Below are positions 31,107 through 39,205 of a stretch of 41,554 nucleotides of DNA, piece after piece. How positions within the stretch are numbered: the stretch's first letter is position 1; each line of letters opens with the position of its first letter. This stretch comes from Clostridium sp. UBA1056 (GTDB lineage: Bacteria; Bacillota; Clostridia; Clostridiales; Clostridiaceae): assembly GCA_002316385.1 (NCBI GenBank), contig DCDL01000055.1, positions 153,803 to 195,356 on the forward strand, given 5' to 3'. The translations under genes were made by a program, and so were the position numbers. The notes below the pieces were generated by a model. That model did no database searches and had not been told where the DNA came from. It worked only from the letters and a program-made list of their open reading frames with translations.

Positions 31107-33647
31107 TTGGATATTCGTGAAATTTCAAATATATTTATGGAAGCTACTAAAAACATGTCTGATGAAGAACGTGCTGGTTTAATGAAAATGTTTGAGAGTG
31201 TTTCTAAAGACATAACAAAAGATGAACCAACTACTAGCTGTGTTGCATGTGACAATAATGGTCAAATTCCTGATGGAATAACAGAGCGTTTAGTTAAGTT
31301 AAAGGAAAAGTACTTAACTCATGTACCAACAATCACTACTCACAAAGCAAGAGTTATTACTCAAATAGCTAAAGAAAACCCTGGTATACCTAAGGCAATT
31401 TTACGTGGTAAGTCTTTCAAGCGTTGCTGTGAAACTGCACCATTAGTAATTCAAGATAATGAGCTTATCGTTGGTGCACCAAACGGACAACCTCGTGCTG
31501 GAGCTTTCGCTCCTGATATATCTTGGAGATGGATGAGAGATGAGATTGATACAATAGGAACTCGTCCACAAGATCCATTCTATGTTTCAGAAGAAGATAA
31601 GAAAATCATGCGTGAAGAATTATTCCCATTCTGGGAAGGTAAATCAATTGATGAATACTGTGAGAGCCAATACAGAGAAGCAGGAGTATGGGAACTTTCA
31701 GGAGAATCTTTCGTATCAGATTGTTCATACCATGCATTAAACGGCGGAGGAGACTCTAACCCAGGATATGACGTTATCTTAATGAAAAAAGGTATGCTTG
31801 ACATAGTAAAAGAATGTAATGAGAAATTAGCTGACCTTAGCTACGAAAGACCAGAAGATATGGAAAAAATATACTTCTACAAGTCTTTAATCGACACTGC
31901 AGAGGGTGTTATGATATATGCTAAACGTATGTCAGATTATGCTGCAGAGCTTGCTGCAAAAGAAACTAACCCTAAGCGTAAAGCTGAGTTATTAAAAATC
32001 TCAGAAATAAATGCTAGAGTTCCAGCTCATAAGCCAAGCACTTACTGGGAGGCAATTCAAGCAGTTTGGACTATAGAATCATTACTTGTAGTTGAAGAAA
32101 ACCAAACAGGTATGTCTATAGGACGTGTTGACCAATATATGTACCCATTCTACAAAGCTGATATTGAAGCTGGACGTATGACTGATTTTGAAGCATTTGA
32201 GTTATCAGGTTGTATGCTTATAAAAATGTCTGAGATGATGTGGCTTACAAGTGAAGGTGCTTCTAAATTCTTCGCAGGTTACCAGCCATTCGTTAACATG
32301 TGCTTAGGTGGAGTTACTAGAGAAGGAAGAGATGCTACAAACGAATTAACATACCTATTAATGGATGCAGTTCGTCATGTTAAGATATATCAACCAACTT
32401 TAGCTTGTCGTATACACAAAGGATCACCACAGAAATATCTTAAAAAGATAGTTGACGTTATCCGTGCAGGTATGGGGTTCCCAGCATGTCACTTTGATGA
32501 TGTTCATATAAAAATGATGCTAGCCAAAGGTGTTTCTATAGAAGATGCAAGAGATTACTGCTTAATGGGATGTGTTGAGCCACAGAAGTCAGGAAGATTA
32601 TATCAATGGACTTCTACAGGATATACTCAATGGCCTATATGTATAGAACTTACTCTTAACCATGGTGTACCACTATGGTATGGTAAGCAAGTATGCCCAG
32701 ATATGGGGGATTTAAGTAATTTCAAAACTTACGAACAATTTGAAGCTGCTGTTAAAGAGCAAATTAAATTTATTACTAAATGGACAAGTGTTGCTACAGT
32801 AATTTCTCAACGTGTTCACAGAGATCTTGCACCAAAACCACTTATGTCTATGATGTATGAAGGCTGTATGGAAAATGGTAGAGGAGTAGAAGCGGGCGGA
32901 GCTATGTATAACTTCGGACCAGGAGTAGTATGGAGTGGTCTTGCTACTTATGCAGACTCTATGGCAGCTATAAAGAAATTAGTATTTGAAGATAAAAGAT
33001 ATACGCTGCAAGAAATGAACGAAGCTTTAAAAGCTGATTTCGTTGGATATGAACAACTTAAAAAGTATTGTTTAGAAGCGCCTAAGTATGGTAACGATGA
33101 TGATTATGCAGATTTAATTGCTGCTGATTTAGTTAACTTTACTGAGCAAGAGCATCGTAAATATAAGACATTATATTCAGTACTTAGCCATGGTACACTA
33201 TCAATCTCTAATAACACTCCATTTGGACAAATGACTGGAGCTACAGCAAATGGACGTAAAGCATGGTTACCTTTATCAGATGGTATAAGTCCATCACAAG
33301 GAGCTGATTATAAAGGACCTACTGCTATAATTAAATCTGTTTCTAAAATGTCTTGTGAAGATATGAATATAGGTATGGTTCATAACTTCAAGTTAATAGC
33401 TGGTCTGCTTGATACACCTGAAGGTGAGCTAGGAATTATTACATTATTACGTAGTGCATGTGCCCTTCAGCTTGGAGAAATGCAGTTTAACTACTTAGAT
33501 AATGAGACTTTAATAGAAGCTCAAAAACATCCAGAGCAATATCGTGATTTAATAGTTCGTGTTGCTGGATACAGTGCATTCTTTGTTGAGTTATGTAAAG
33601 ACGTTCAAGATGAGATCATCAGTAGAACTATGCTTACACATTTTTAA
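31107..33647 (+). CDS. cutC: Choline trimethylamine-lyase (glycyl radical enzyme)
   Basis: An 846-residue glycyl radical enzyme. All published choline-lyase positions are present with the same numbering: Tyr208, Asp216 (choline-binding), Cys489 and Glu491 in GCVEPQ, and the radical Gly821 in RVAGYSAFF near the C-terminus. The GCVEPQ motif separates it from glycerol/diol dehydratases and pyruvate formate-lyase. It cleaves choline to trimethylamine and acetaldehyde. The first 50 residues are an extra N-terminal helical region with a Cys pair (SCVACDN), probably for recruitment into the microcompartment. The start is TTG with GAGAGGT upstream. It is the signature enzyme of the locus and is oxygen-sensitive by nature. 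Confidence 0.97.
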   Translation: MDIREISNIFMEATKNMSDEERAGLMKMFESVSKDITKDEPTTSCVACDNNGQIPDGITERLVKLKEKYLTHVPTITTHKARVITQIAKENPGIPKAILRGKSFKRCCETAPLVIQDNELIVGAPNGQPRAGAFAPDISWRWMRDEIDTIGTRPQDPFYVSEEDKKIMREELFPFWEGKSIDEYCESQYREAGVWELSGESFVSDCSYHALNGGGDSNPGYDVILMKKGMLDIVKECNEKLADLSYERPEDMEKIYFYKSLIDTAEGVMIYAKRMSDYAAELAAKETNPKRKAELLKISEINARVPAHKPSTYWEAIQAVWTIESLLVVEENQTGMSIGRVDQYMYPFYKADIEAGRMTDFEAFELSGCMLIKMSEMMWLTSEGASKFFAGYQPFVNMCLGGVTREGRDATNELTYLLMDAVRHVKIYQPTLACRIHKGSPQKYLKKIVDVIRAGMGFPACHFDDVHIKMMLAKGVSIEDARDYCLMGCVEPQKSGRLYQWTSTGYTQWPICIELTLNHGVPLWYGKQVCPDMGDLSNFKTYEQFEAAVKEQIKFITKWTSVATVISQRVHRDLAPKPLMSMMYEGCMENGRGVEAGGAMYNFGPGVVWSGLATYADSMAAIKKLVFEDKRYTLQEMNEALKADFVGYEQLKKYCLEAPKYGNDDDYADLIAADLVNFTEQEHRKYKTLYSVLSHGTLSISNNTPFGQMTGATANGRKAWLPLSDGISPSQGADYKGPTAIIKSVSKMSCEDMNIGMVHNFKLIAGLLDTPEGELGIITLLRSACALQLGEMQFNYLDNETLIEAQKHPEQYRDLIVRVAGYSAFFVELCKDVQDEIISRTMLTHF

Positions 33648-33683
33648 TTAAAGTAATATGTAACCTGAGAATTTTTAAAAATT

Positions 33684-33732
33684 CTTTAAGGTCTGTAATC
33701 TACAGAGATGTTCTGTAGATTACAGATTAAAG
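33684..33732 (+). other. Long intergenic hairpin between cutC and cutD
   Basis: TCTGTAATCTACAG (33692-33705) pairs perfectly with CTGTAGATTACAGA (33713-33726), and CTTTAA/TTAAAG extend it to about 20 bp. No T-run follows, so it is more likely an RNA-processing or mRNA-stabilising structure giving more cutC than cutD, or a weak terminator. Confidence 0.65.
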
Positions 33733-33781
33733 TTGGATATATATTAAAAGTAAAAGTAAATGAAACTGGAGAATGAAGAAT

Positions 33782-34735
33782 ATGAGTAATGGAAATTTAG
33801 GTATGATCGAACGAAAAGCGACGATTTTTAATATACAAAAATATAATATGTATGATGGAGAAGGAATAAGAACTTTGGTATTTTTCCAAGGTTGTCCACT
33901 TCGATGTAAATGGTGTGCAAATCCTGAAGGAATGATGAAAAAACATAGAGTTATGTTAAAGAGCAATTTATGTGTTAATTGTGGCGCTTGTGTTTCTGTT
34001 TGCCCTGTTTCCATACATACCATCTCTAAGGAAACTCTAAAACATGAAGTTAATCATGATATAGAATGTATTGGATGCGGTAAGTGTAAGGAAGCTTGTC
34101 TTAAATCTGCTATATCAATAGTTGGAGAAACAAAAACTATTTCTGAACTATTGAAAATCATAGAAGAAGATAGAACTTTCTATGAAATGTCTGGCGGAGG
34201 AGTTACATTAGGTGGTGGTGAAGTTTTAATGCAGCCTGAAGCAGCTTGCAACCTTTTGATGGCTTGTAAGCAAGAAGGAATAAATACTGCAATTGAAACT
34301 TGTGGTTATACAAAGCTAGAAACAATACTTAAGGTTGCGGAGTTCACAGATTTATTCCTGTTTGATGTTAAACATATTAATTCTGATAGACATTTTCAGC
34401 TAACAGGAGTGAGAAATGAGCAGATTTTAGAAAATCTTCAAGAATTACTTCGCAAAAAATACAACGTTAAGATTCGTATGCCTTTACTTAAAGGTATAAA
34501 CGATTCTCAAGATGAAATAGAAAAGACTATGGAGTTTTTAACACCATATAAAGATTATAAAAACTTTAAAGGAATTGATTTGCTTCCATATCATAAGATG
34601 GGAGTAAATAAATACAGCCAACTAGGAATGGAATATCCTATAGAAGGCGACCCAAGTTTGAAAAATGAGGATTTAGATAAAATAGAAGGATGGATTAAAA
34701 AATACGATTTACCTGTAAAAGTAATCCGTCACTAA
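33782..34735 (+). CDS. cutD: CutC-activating radical SAM enzyme
   Basis: A 317-residue glycyl-radical-enzyme activase. CPLRCKWC gives the CX3CX2C radical SAM motif near the N-terminus, after YDGEGIRTLVFFQG. Two ferredoxin-type clusters follow (CVNCGACVSVCP and CIGCGKCKEAC), and MSGGGVTLGGGE is the SAM-binding GGE region. It uses S-adenosylmethionine and reduced iron-sulfur clusters to put the radical on Gly821 of CutC. An ATG at 33773 is in frame, but GGAG is only one base from it; the ATG at 33782 has a spacing of 10 and is preferred. Confidence 0.95.
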   Translation: MSNGNLGMIERKATIFNIQKYNMYDGEGIRTLVFFQGCPLRCKWCANPEGMMKKHRVMLKSNLCVNCGACVSVCPVSIHTISKETLKHEVNHDIECIGCGKCKEACLKSAISIVGETKTISELLKIIEEDRTFYEMSGGGVTLGGGEVLMQPEAACNLLMACKQEGINTAIETCGYTKLETILKVAEFTDLFLFDVKHINSDRHFQLTGVRNEQILENLQELLRKKYNVKIRMPLLKGINDSQDEIEKTMEFLTPYKDYKNFKGIDLLPYHKMGVNKYSQLGMEYPIEGDPSLKNEDLDKIEGWIKKYDLPVKVIRH

Positions 34736-34774
34736 ATGATTTTCAAATAGATAATAAGATGGAAGGTAAAGCTT

Positions 34775-35128
34775 ATGGGAGATTTTTCTGATAGAAATAT
34801 ACAGCGTGTTATACAAGAATCAGTTCCAGGAAAGCAGATTACTATAGCTCATGTTATTGCATCTCCAATGTCTGATATATATGACCGTCTTGGAATTGAT
34901 GATAAAGGAGCAATAGGTATTTTAACTCTTTCACCATATGAAACTGCTATTATTGCCGCAGACATTGCCACAAAAGCTTCAGATGTTAGAATTGGATTTC
35001 TTGATCGTTTTACAGGCTCTGTTATAATAAACGGTGATGTTCAAAGTGTTGAAACGGCACTTAATGCAGTAAATGATACGCTAAAGAATATGCTTGGATT
35101 TACTCCAGCTCCAATTACAAGAACATGA
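34775..35128 (+). CDS. EutS/PduU-type circularly permuted BMC shell protein
   Basis: A 117-residue protein with the EutS/PduU N-terminal barrel segment (QRVIQESVPGKQITIAHVIA) and the permuted BMC domain (GAIGILTLSPYETAIIAADI, FLDRFTGSVIINGDVQSVE). Such hexamers carry a six-stranded barrel blocking the central pore. Its stop overlaps the start of the EutP-like gene by four bases (ATGA), so the two are coupled. Confidence 0.92.
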   Translation: MGDFSDRNIQRVIQESVPGKQITIAHVIASPMSDIYDRLGIDDKGAIGILTLSPYETAIIAADIATKASDVRIGFLDRFTGSVIINGDVQSVETALNAVNDTLKNMLGFTPAPITRT

Positions 35129-35571
35129 GAAAAAAGCGCATAATGGTAATTGGCCCTTCAAGATCTGGCAAAACTACAATAGTTAATGCATTAAATGATT
35201 ATGATGGTCCATTAAGACGAACACCAGATTTGATTTACGGTAAGAATACTATTGATGTTCCAAGCGCTTATATAGAAAATGCATGGATGTATAAACATGT
35301 AATTGCATTATCTCAGGATGCATTCCATGTGCTTATATTGGTTGATCAGTCTAATTGCACTGAAATATACTCCCCTGGGTTTGCAAAGTCTTTTAGATGC
35401 CCGATAATCGGGGTTATAACAAAATGTGACTTAACACCTGAAAATGAAGAGAAATGTTTAAGGCGGCTAAAAATCATAGGAGTATCAGAGCCATATTTTC
35501 ATATTAGCTTTCCGATGGGAACAGGAATTGATGCTTTAAAGAAGTATTTATTTGAAAAAGGTGAGGAGTAA
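35125..35571 (+). CDS. EutP/PduV-family small GTPase-like protein
   Basis: A 148-residue P-loop protein: Walker A GPSRSGKTT (residues about 9-17), the PLRRTPDLIYGKNTIDVP segment conserved in EutP/PduV, and TKCD as the guanine-specificity motif. EutP/PduV proteins associate with microcompartments; in other systems they are proposed to affect BMC position or to have acetate-kinase-like activity, but the role is not settled. It overlaps its neighbour upstream and abuts the next gene. Confidence 0.9.
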   Translation: MRKKRIMVIGPSRSGKTTIVNALNDYDGPLRRTPDLIYGKNTIDVPSAYIENAWMYKHVIALSQDAFHVLILVDQSNCTEIYSPGFAKSFRCPIIGVITKCDLTPENEEKCLRRLKIIGVSEPYFHISFPMGTGIDALKKYLFEKGEE

Positions 35572-36273
35572 ATGTCAATGATGAAATTTATTACTGAAGA
35601 GTATTTAAGAGATTTACACAGAAAAGAACCTTTTGATACCTACAAGTTACAGCAAGGACAGCGCCTTACACCTGGAGCAGCTCAGTATTTGTCTGATAGA
35701 AGAATAAAAATGAATGATGATGCTTTAAAATCAAATAAGAATGTTTCTAAAATCAACCAGGCGGAAACGATAAAAGAAGCAGTAAAAGAGACAGTAAACA
35801 ATAATTCAAATTTGAATAAAAAGCTTTGTTATAAATTAAAATCTATGGAGGCAGTATTTCTTGTTACTGGTAGGGAAATATTAAAAGATGATATTATTTT
35901 AGCTCAAAATGTTATAAATTTGGGAAAGAAAATATCAAATATCAGAAATGTTGTGAATGGAGAAGGTGTTCTTGAAACTATTCATTGTAAAGAATGTACG
36001 TTTATGAATTCATCAAACTTTACAACTGAGCTTGAGGATTGTTTTGAAATAACAGAATTTCATATGCAGCTTGAAAAAAGCAATGCAATTTTAAAAATGC
36101 ACACTCTTCGTTGTGGCTTAGGAGAATTGCAATTTGAAATAACTGAGAATTTCAAAAGTAATGATGAGATTTTAAAAAATAGAATTATAGAAAATGTTAA
36201 TTCAATAATTAATTCATTATCTCAATTAATTTGTTTAGCGGTAGGAGGAGAAGAATGTCAAAGAAAAAAATAA
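35572..36273 (+). CDS. EutT-like protein without the EutT metal motif
   Basis: A 233-residue protein. The N-terminus MMKFITEEYLRDLHRKEP and QQGQRLTPGAAQYLSDRRI matches the opening of EutT-type cobalamin adenosyltransferases. A low-complexity linker follows (50-80), then a helical domain (LKSMEAVFLVTGREIL, VINLGKKISNIRN, FEITEFHMQLEK). The HX11CCX2C metal motif of characterised EutT is absent; only HCKECT (138-143) is a possible Cys/His site. The choline pathway needs no B12, so adenosyltransferase activity would be surprising; an accessory or assembly role is an alternative. Its stop lies inside the next gene. Confidence 0.7.
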   Translation: MSMMKFITEEYLRDLHRKEPFDTYKLQQGQRLTPGAAQYLSDRRIKMNDDALKSNKNVSKINQAETIKEAVKETVNNNSNLNKKLCYKLKSMEAVFLVTGREILKDDIILAQNVINLGKKISNIRNVVNGEGVLETIHCKECTFMNSSNFTTELEDCFEITEFHMQLEKSNAILKMHTLRCGLGELQFEITENFKSNDEILKNRIIENVNSIINSLSQLICLAVGGEECQRKK

Positions 36274-37100
36274 CTTTTGAATACTGCGATAAAATGGTTC
36301 AAAAGTTTGAAGAAGTTATAGAAAAACCAATTATTAATGATTCCTCTGTCTATTATACAGGTGTGGATCTAGGTACTGCCTGCGTAGTATTGGCTGTTTT
36401 AGATGAAAATTATAAACCAGTTGCTGGAGCATATAGATATGCAGATGTAGTTCGTGATGGTATGGTTGTGGACTATATCGGAGCAGTAGGCATTGTAAGA
36501 GAGCTTAAAAAAGAAATTGAAGAAAAACTTAATACAGAGCTTCTTTATGCAGCCGCTGCAATTCCACCTGGGACAGATGCATTAGATTCTGGAGCAATTA
36601 AAAACGTAGTTCAAGCAGCAGGATTTGAGTTGACATGTCTTTTAGATGAACCTACTGCTGCAAATAATCTACTTAAGATTGAAAATGGTGCAGTTGTAGA
36701 TATTGGTGGAGGAACAACAGGAATATCAATTCTAAAGGATGGAAAAGTTATTCATGTTGTTGATGAGCCTACAGGTGGTACACACTTTTCATTAGTTATT
36801 TCAGGTGCCTATAAAATGCCTTTTAAAGAGGCAGATAAATTCAAAAGGGACAATAAAAATCACAAAGAAATTTTACCAATGCTAAGACCAGTAGTTGAAA
36901 AGGTATCATCAATTATTAATAATCAGATTAAGAATTATGATGTTAATGAAATTTCTTTAGTAGGTGGTACTTGTTGTTTGACAGGAATTGAAGAAATTAT
37001 TGAGAGGCAAACAAAAATATATACTCATAAACCTAAGAATCCTATGTTTGTTACACCACTTGGAATAGCATTAAGTTGTACACAAGATATCATAGAATAA
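36255..37100 (+). CDS. eutJ: EutJ-like actin/Hsp70-fold chaperone protein
   Basis: A 281-residue protein with the ASKHA-fold phosphate loops: YTGVDLGTACVVLAVLDE near the N-terminus and VVDIGGGTTGISILKDG in the middle, plus DEPTAANNLL. This is the EutJ family, found in many BMC loci and proposed to aid folding or reactivation of the encapsulated enzymes. The frame extends to 36231, but GGAGGAG lies just before the ATG at 36255, so it overlaps the previous gene by 19 bases. Confidence 0.9.
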   Translation: MSKKKITFEYCDKMVQKFEEVIEKPIINDSSVYYTGVDLGTACVVLAVLDENYKPVAGAYRYADVVRDGMVVDYIGAVGIVRELKKEIEEKLNTELLYAAAAIPPGTDALDSGAIKNVVQAAGFELTCLLDEPTAANNLLKIENGAVVDIGGGTTGISILKDGKVIHVVDEPTGGTHFSLVISGAYKMPFKEADKFKRDNKNHKEILPMLRPVVEKVSSIINNQIKNYDVNEISLVGGTCCLTGIEEIIERQTKIYTHKPKNPMFVTPLGIALSCTQDIIE

Positions 37101-37118
37101 TAAAAGGAGTGTTTAAAA

Positions 37119-37415
37119 GTGGATTTTAGAATTATAAAATCACCTTCTGATAGCACTAAAGATATTCTTAAAAGACGAATGGGTGGAAATTGTAAAACAG
37201 ATTTAGAAAATGCTGATGCAATAGGACTTGTTCAAGGTAAATTTATCGATATGATTTATGCGGCAGATATTGCTGAAAAGGCTGTTGGAGTTACCGTTGA
37301 GGATATCAGGGGATTATGCCCACAGCACATGGTTCTAATTGGAATTTTAGGCGATACAGCATCAGTTGAAGCTGCATTAAATGAGATTAAATTGAAAATG
37401 AAAGAGGAAAAGTAA
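37119..37415 (+). CDS. Divergent BMC shell protein (GrpU-like) with pore cysteine
   Basis: A 98-residue protein starting at GTG after AAGGAG. Residues 33-95 show the BMC pattern in divergent form: DAIGLVQGKFIDMIYAADIA, then GLCPQHMVLIGILGDTASVE. Where ordinary BMC-H proteins have the small pore loop, it has Cys67-Pro68 (GLCPQH), plus Cys25 in MGGNC. This resembles GrpU, a glycyl-radical-BMC shell protein reported to bind an iron-sulfur cluster at its pore. An electron-transfer pore is therefore plausible. The next gene starts 1 base after its stop. Confidence 0.75.
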   Translation: MDFRIIKSPSDSTKDILKRRMGGNCKTDLENADAIGLVQGKFIDMIYAADIAEKAVGVTVEDIRGLCPQHMVLIGILGDTASVEAALNEIKLKMKEEK

Positions 37416-37416
37416 T

Positions 37417-37680
37417 ATGATAGCAGCAAGACTTATTGATAATATATGGGCCACTAGAAAAGCAGAATCCCTTAGCGGACTTAAATTTATGCTTGCTGAG
37501 GAAATTGGTGGAACAAATGACGGACGTAGACTTATTGTTGTTGATATTATAGGCGCAGGGATTGGCGACAAAGTTGTCGTTAGTACTGGATCATCTGCTC
37601 GCAGAATGTTAGGAGATGATAATATTCCTGTAGATGCAGTTGTTATTGGAATAATTGATCATGATTGTAATTTTGATTAG
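37417..37680 (+). CDS. BMC-P pentameric vertex protein (EutN/CcmL family)
   Basis: An 87-residue protein of the EutN/CcmL/PduN family: MIAARLIDNIWATRKAESL, RRLIVVDIIGAGIGDKVVV, SSARRMLGD, VDAVVIGIIDH. Pentamers of this type cap the twelve vertices of the shell. It is the only such gene in the window and follows the GrpU-like gene without a gap. Confidence 0.95.
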   Translation: MIAARLIDNIWATRKAESLSGLKFMLAEEIGGTNDGRRLIVVDIIGAGIGDKVVVSTGSSARRMLGDDNIPVDAVVIGIIDHDCNFD

Positions 37681-37691
37681 GCCACATTCGA

Positions 37692-37717
37692 AAAAATCAT
37701 AGTATTTTATGATTTTT
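37692..37717 (+). other. Intergenic hairpin after the BMC-P gene
   Basis: AAAAATCATA (37692-37701) pairs perfectly with TATGATTTTT (37708-37717), 6-base loop. The T-rich 3' arm makes it a weak terminator or attenuator inside the operon. Confidence 0.5.
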
Positions 37718-37754
37718 GCAGATATCAAATACTATATTGAAAGGATGTGAAAAC

Positions 37755-38417
37755 ATGAAAAAATTAATCTGTGCAAAAGATATTGAAGCAGTAATGTTAA
37801 AGGGTGAAAAGACGCTTTATGTAGATGGCAGTGAAATAATTACACCATCAGCTCAAGATCTTGCAAAAAATAATGGAATAGTGTTTACAGCAGAAGCTCC
37901 TGCACCTAAAGTACAGGATTTAGGAGTTAACAAAACTCCAGGTATAGATAATATTGATAGCGAAATGTTACTTGATTTCTTTAGAAAAATGATGGATAAA
38001 GGTCTTTTAGAAGAAATGCTTCAATGTTTAAAGCAAAAGAATCTTCCATTTGAAGCAGAATGTGACCCTAATGGACTTAAAGTTGTTAGAGGAAACACAG
38101 TAAAGATGGATGTATTTGATACTGGTAATCCAAATGCAAAAGCTTATTTTCAAGAATTAGTAAGTAAAGAAGAATCAAAAATGAGTGCTGGATTTTTAGT
38201 TATTGAAAATTCAAAATTTGATTGGGAATTAACTTACGAAGAGATTGATTATGTTATTGAGGGAACCTTAACGGTTGAAATCAATGGAAAGACATATACA
38301 GCTTATCCTGGAGATGTGCTATTTGTGCCATCAGGTTCTAAAGTGGTTTGGGGTTCACCAGATAAAGCTAGGGTATTTTACACTACATATCCAGCAAACT
38401 GGGCGGATCTTTTATAG
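37755..38417 (+). CDS. eutQ: EutQ-like cupin protein (acetate kinase type)
   Basis: A 220-residue protein. The first 50 residues (KLICAKDIEAVMLKGEKTLY, ITPSAQDLAKNNGI) match the EutQ N-terminal segment, and the C-terminal half is a cupin barrel (GFLVIENSKFDWELTYEEID, GTLTVEINGKTYTAYPGDVL, FVPSGSKVVW). EutQ of Salmonella has acetate kinase activity, so with PduL it would turn acetyl-CoA into acetate plus ATP. A charged helical insert (about 75-110) precedes the cupin. The frame opens at 37716, but AAGGATGTG lies in front of the ATG at 37755. Confidence 0.88.
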   Translation: MKKLICAKDIEAVMLKGEKTLYVDGSEIITPSAQDLAKNNGIVFTAEAPAPKVQDLGVNKTPGIDNIDSEMLLDFFRKMMDKGLLEEMLQCLKQKNLPFEAECDPNGLKVVRGNTVKMDVFDTGNPNAKAYFQELVSKEESKMSAGFLVIENSKFDWELTYEEIDYVIEGTLTVEINGKTYTAYPGDVLFVPSGSKVVWGSPDKARVFYTTYPANWADLL

Positions 38418-38437
38418 AAGGTTAGGAGGATTAGCCT

Positions 38438-39175
38438 ATGAAAGCACTTGGTTTAATAGAAACAAAAGGATTACTTGCAGCTGTTGAAGCGGCTGATACA
38501 ATGGTGAAATCTGCAGATGTAAGTATTATTGAAAAAACTTATGTAGGTGGAGGGCTTGTTACAATTTTAGTTACAGGTGATGTAGGTGCAGTAAAGGCAT
38601 CTATAGAAGCTGGAGTAGCAGCTGTTAAAAAACTTGATGAAGAACTTTTAGTTTCGAATCATGTAATTCCGCGTCCTCATGAGGAAGTGGAAAGCATAAT
38701 TGGACCTAATACTCCACCAGAAGTTTTAGAAGTTCCATCATCTAATGAAGAATTGGAAGAAGTAGAACAAGCCAAAGAAATACGAAAAACAGAAGAAGTA
38801 AAAGAACAAACTGAAAAATTAGAAGAAACAGAACAAATTGAAGAAGTAAAAGAAATAGAAAATGCAGAACAGAAAGAAGAAGTATATGTAGTAGAAGCTG
38901 AAGATGAGATTAAAGAAGATCAAGATGCTTTGAAAATGGATTTAGATAAACTGCATAAGCTGGACTTAGAGAATTTGCATAAAGATGATGTAGATAATCT
39001 AGTAAATAAAAATGGTATAGAACAAGCCCTTTTAATACTAGATAAGTTAAAAGTTATTAAGCTTAGAAATTTAGCTCGTGAATATAAAGATTTTGGAATT
39101 ATAGGTAGAGCCACCTCAAAGGCAGGTAAGAATACACTAATTACTAAATTTAAATTATATTATGAGAAAAATTAG
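38438..39175 (+). CDS. BMC-H shell protein with acidic linker and SAP-like C-terminal domain
   Basis: A 245-residue protein. Residues 1-87 are a standard BMC-H domain (ALGLIETKGLLAAVEAADTM, pore YVGGGLVT, TGDVGAVKASIEAG). Residues about 95-165 are a highly acidic Glu/Lys linker of repeated E-E-V/T units. Residues about 180-245 form a basic helical domain (LDKLKVIKLRNLAREYKDFG, then SKAGKNTLITKF) that fits the SAP/Rho-N helix-extended-loop-helix pattern, usually a nucleic-acid-binding fold. EutK likewise joins a BMC domain to a helix-turn-helix, and PduK has an extension. Facing into the lumen or cytosol is unknown. AGGAGG lies upstream. Confidence 0.85.
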   Translation: MKALGLIETKGLLAAVEAADTMVKSADVSIIEKTYVGGGLVTILVTGDVGAVKASIEAGVAAVKKLDEELLVSNHVIPRPHEEVESIIGPNTPPEVLEVPSSNEELEEVEQAKEIRKTEEVKEQTEKLEETEQIEEVKEIENAEQKEEVYVVEAEDEIKEDQDALKMDLDKLHKLDLENLHKDDVDNLVNKNGIEQALLILDKLKVIKLRNLAREYKDFGIIGRATSKAGKNTLITKFKLYYEKN

Positions 39176-39205
39176 CTATTTAAGGTTGATGAAAGGAAGT
39201 AATGA

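Noticed and set aside
31107..33647. Alternative reading as glycerol dehydratase or pyruvate formate-lyase
   Set aside because: The motif GCVEPQ with Tyr208, Asp216, Cys489, Glu491 and Gly821 matches choline lyase, and the neighbours form a choline-type microcompartment.
35572..36273. Naming the gene eutT
   Set aside because: The N-terminus fits, but the HX11CCX2C metal motif is absent, so the symbol would imply an activity that is not supported.
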